Shown: positions 62,953-64,000 of the stretch, piece after piece
Layout of the letters: each line of letters opens with the position of its first letter
Position numbering within the stretch: the stretch's first letter is position 1
From: Duganella phyllosphaerae
Lineage (GTDB): Bacteria; Pseudomonadota; Gammaproteobacteria; Burkholderiales; Burkholderiaceae_D
Length of the DNA: 64,000 bases
Assembly (NCBI RefSeq): GCF_001758785.1
Contig: NZ_LROM01000077.1
Span: forward strand, 1 to 64,000
Reading direction: 5' to 3'
Notes under the pieces: model-generated
Databases searched by the model: none
What the model saw: only the letters and a program-made list of their open reading frames with translations
What the model was told of the DNA's origin: nothing
Position numbers and translations under genes: made by a program

Positions 62953-64000
62953 GGAACGCATGATCAGCCAGCAAACCCCGGAACTCCTCCGCATCCACCG
63001 GCTTGCTGAAGTAAAACCCCTGCATCTCGTCACAATCCTGCTGCCGTAAAAACGCCAGCTGTTCCGCCGTTTCCACTCCTTCCGCAATGGTTTTGAGCCC
63101 CAAACTGCGCGCCATGTTGATGATGGCGCTCACGATCGCCTTGTCCTCGGCATCGGTGCTGATGTCGCGCACGAACGACTTGTCGATCTTCAGCTTATAG
63201 ACCTTGAACTTTTTCAGGTGGCTCAGCGACGAGTAACCGGTACCGAAATCGTCGATCGACATGCGGATACCGCGCTCGTGCAGGTGGTTCATCATGGTGA
63301 TGGCGCCTTGCGGGTCGTGCAGCGCCACGCCTTCGGTCAGTTCCAGTTCCAGGTACTCGGGCGGCAGGCCTTCTTCCAGCAGGATTTGCGATACCAGTTC
63401 CGGCAGCTCGGTGTCGCGGAACTGGGTGGCTGACAGGTTCACCGCCATCACCAGCGGCGGCAGGCCGGCGTCCAGCCACGCGCGCGCCTGGCGCACGGCC
63501 TGGCGCAGCACCCAGGCGCCGATCGGCAATATCAGGCCGCTGTCTTCGGCGGCGGGGATGAATTCGACCGGCGAGATGTCGCCCAGCTCCGGCGTGGTCC
63601 AGCGCAGCAAGGCTTCCGCGCCGACGATGCGCTGATCTGGCAAGGCCACCTGCGGCTGGTACACCACGCGCAGCTGGCCGCGCTCGATCGCATAGCGCAG
63701 CAGGTTGACCAGTTGCAGGTGGCGCGCCGCGCGCTGGTGCATGGCGGCGGTGAAGAAGCGATAATCGTGGCGGCCGGCGCGCTTGACCTGGTACATGGCG
63801 GCGTCGGCCCGTTGCAGCAGGTTTTCCATGTCGTCACCATCATCTGGGCACAGCGCGATGCCGACCGACGCCGTCACCTTCAGGTCGTGCATCCCAACCC
63901 GGAACGGCTGGGCGATCAGTTCCATGATCTTGCGCGCCGCCTCGGTTGCCTCCTGGGCGCCGGCGCCTTGCAGCACGAAGATGAATTCGTCGCCACCCAG
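62927..64000 (-). CDS. GGDEF-EAL protein, C-terminal part (5'-truncated)
   Basis: The frame is open to the window end, so the N-terminus is missing. The visible 357 residues start inside the GGDEF domain at LGGDEFIFVLQGAG and continue through TASVGIALCPDDGDD. An intact EAL domain follows (GAEALLRW, VNLSATQFRD, LELTEGVAL, DDFGTGYSSLSHL, KIDKSFVRDI, AEGVETAEQL). It can probably hydrolyse c-di-GMP. The last residues HGSPRARG and the stop are encoded by the REP-like element, so the natural C-terminus has been replaced or extended. Confidence 0.92.
   Translation of the reverse strand: MGGDEFIFVLQGAGAQEATEAARKIMELIAQPFRVGMHDLKVTASVGIALCPDDGDDMENLLQRADAAMYQVKRAGRHDYRFFTAAMHQRAARHLQLVNLLRYAIERGQLRVVYQPQVALPDQRIVGAEALLRWTTPELGDISPVEFIPAAEDSGLILPIGAWVLRQAVRQARAWLDAGLPPLVMAVNLSATQFRDTELPELVSQILLEEGLPPEYLELELTEGVALHDPQGAITMMNHLHERGIRMSIDDFGTGYSSLSHLKKFKVYKLKIDKSFVRDISTDAEDKAIVSAIINMARSLGLKTIAEGVETAEQLAFLRQQDCDEMQGFYFSKPVDAEEFRGLLADHAFHGSPRARG

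Overview
The window reads as chromosomal DNA of a high-GC betaproteobacterium. Gene content (phasin and PHB depolymerase, BLUF plus iron-sulfur photolyase, polysaccharide-degrading enzymes, two large TonB receptors, a KaiC-like ATPase, several c-di-GMP enzymes) best fits Oxalobacteraceae of the Massilia/Duganella type. That placement is inference from gene families and codon use, not a database match. I saw no rRNA, tRNA, CRISPR array, prophage or insertion sequence.

Layout. 1-2.9 kb: end of a receiver-domain gene, a small membrane protein, a secreted rhamnogalacturonan lyase (PL11) and a tiny membrane protein. 3.0-6.9 kb: a three-gene molybdenum aldehyde/xanthine oxidoreductase operon. 7.0-7.6 kb: an AT-richer Phd/RelE-type toxin-antitoxin pair. 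7.8-13.7 kb: a secreted GH2 glycosidase, a double-TerD protein and a Tat-exported lipoprotein metallophosphoesterase with a LamG domain. 13.7-18.6 kb: a light-response cluster (LitR-like MerR regulator, folE, BLUF photoreceptor, Fe-S 6-4 photolyase, and a divergent FAD oxidoreductase). 18.6-22.0 kb: a hybrid histidine kinase behind an aminotransferase-fold gene whose PLP lysine is a glutamine. 22.1-29.0 kb: branched-chain amino-acid binding protein, TonB receptor, OsmC, RecQ and a phytase-like esterase. 29.1-30.9 kb: zur and a Zur-box-controlled CobW/COG0523 metallochaperone.

31.0-38.5 kb: PHB depolymerase and phasin, a Fur-box-preceded FecA-like receptor, a Crp/Fnr regulator, a SulP transporter, a small membrane protein and an FKBP lipoprotein. 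38.6-48.0 kb: an exported two-gene unit of unknown function, an OmpA/Pal lipoprotein, a UvrD-like helicase with a C-terminal DUF5710-like domain behind a LacI regulator, and an Hsp70-like gene overlapping a DEDDh exonuclease. 48.1-55.0 kb: a Sel1-repeat gene broken by an in-frame TGA, a cupredoxin-like protein paired with a GGDEF/EAL protein, and a periplasmic prolyl oligopeptidase. 55.1-58.3 kb: a two-domain KaiC-like ATPase overlapping a hybrid histidine kinase, with a long hairpin across the KaiC start codon. 58.4-62.8 kb: threonine/serine degradation (kbl, SDR-type threonine dehydrogenase, sdaA) with a divergent XRE-cupin regulator. 62.9-64 kb: a REP-like inverted repeat that forms the 3' end of a GGDEF/EAL gene cut by the window end.

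Themes. Light, redox and time-like sensing (BLUF, photolyase, LitR-like regulator, KaiC/kinase pair), metal control (Zur and Fur sites) and carbon storage or polymer turnover recur. The observations most worth following are the PLP-lysine-less aminotransferase fused by operon to a hybrid kinase, the hairpin-covered KaiC/kinase operon, the four-gene light operon, and the Sel1 gene with a Trp-to-stop change.
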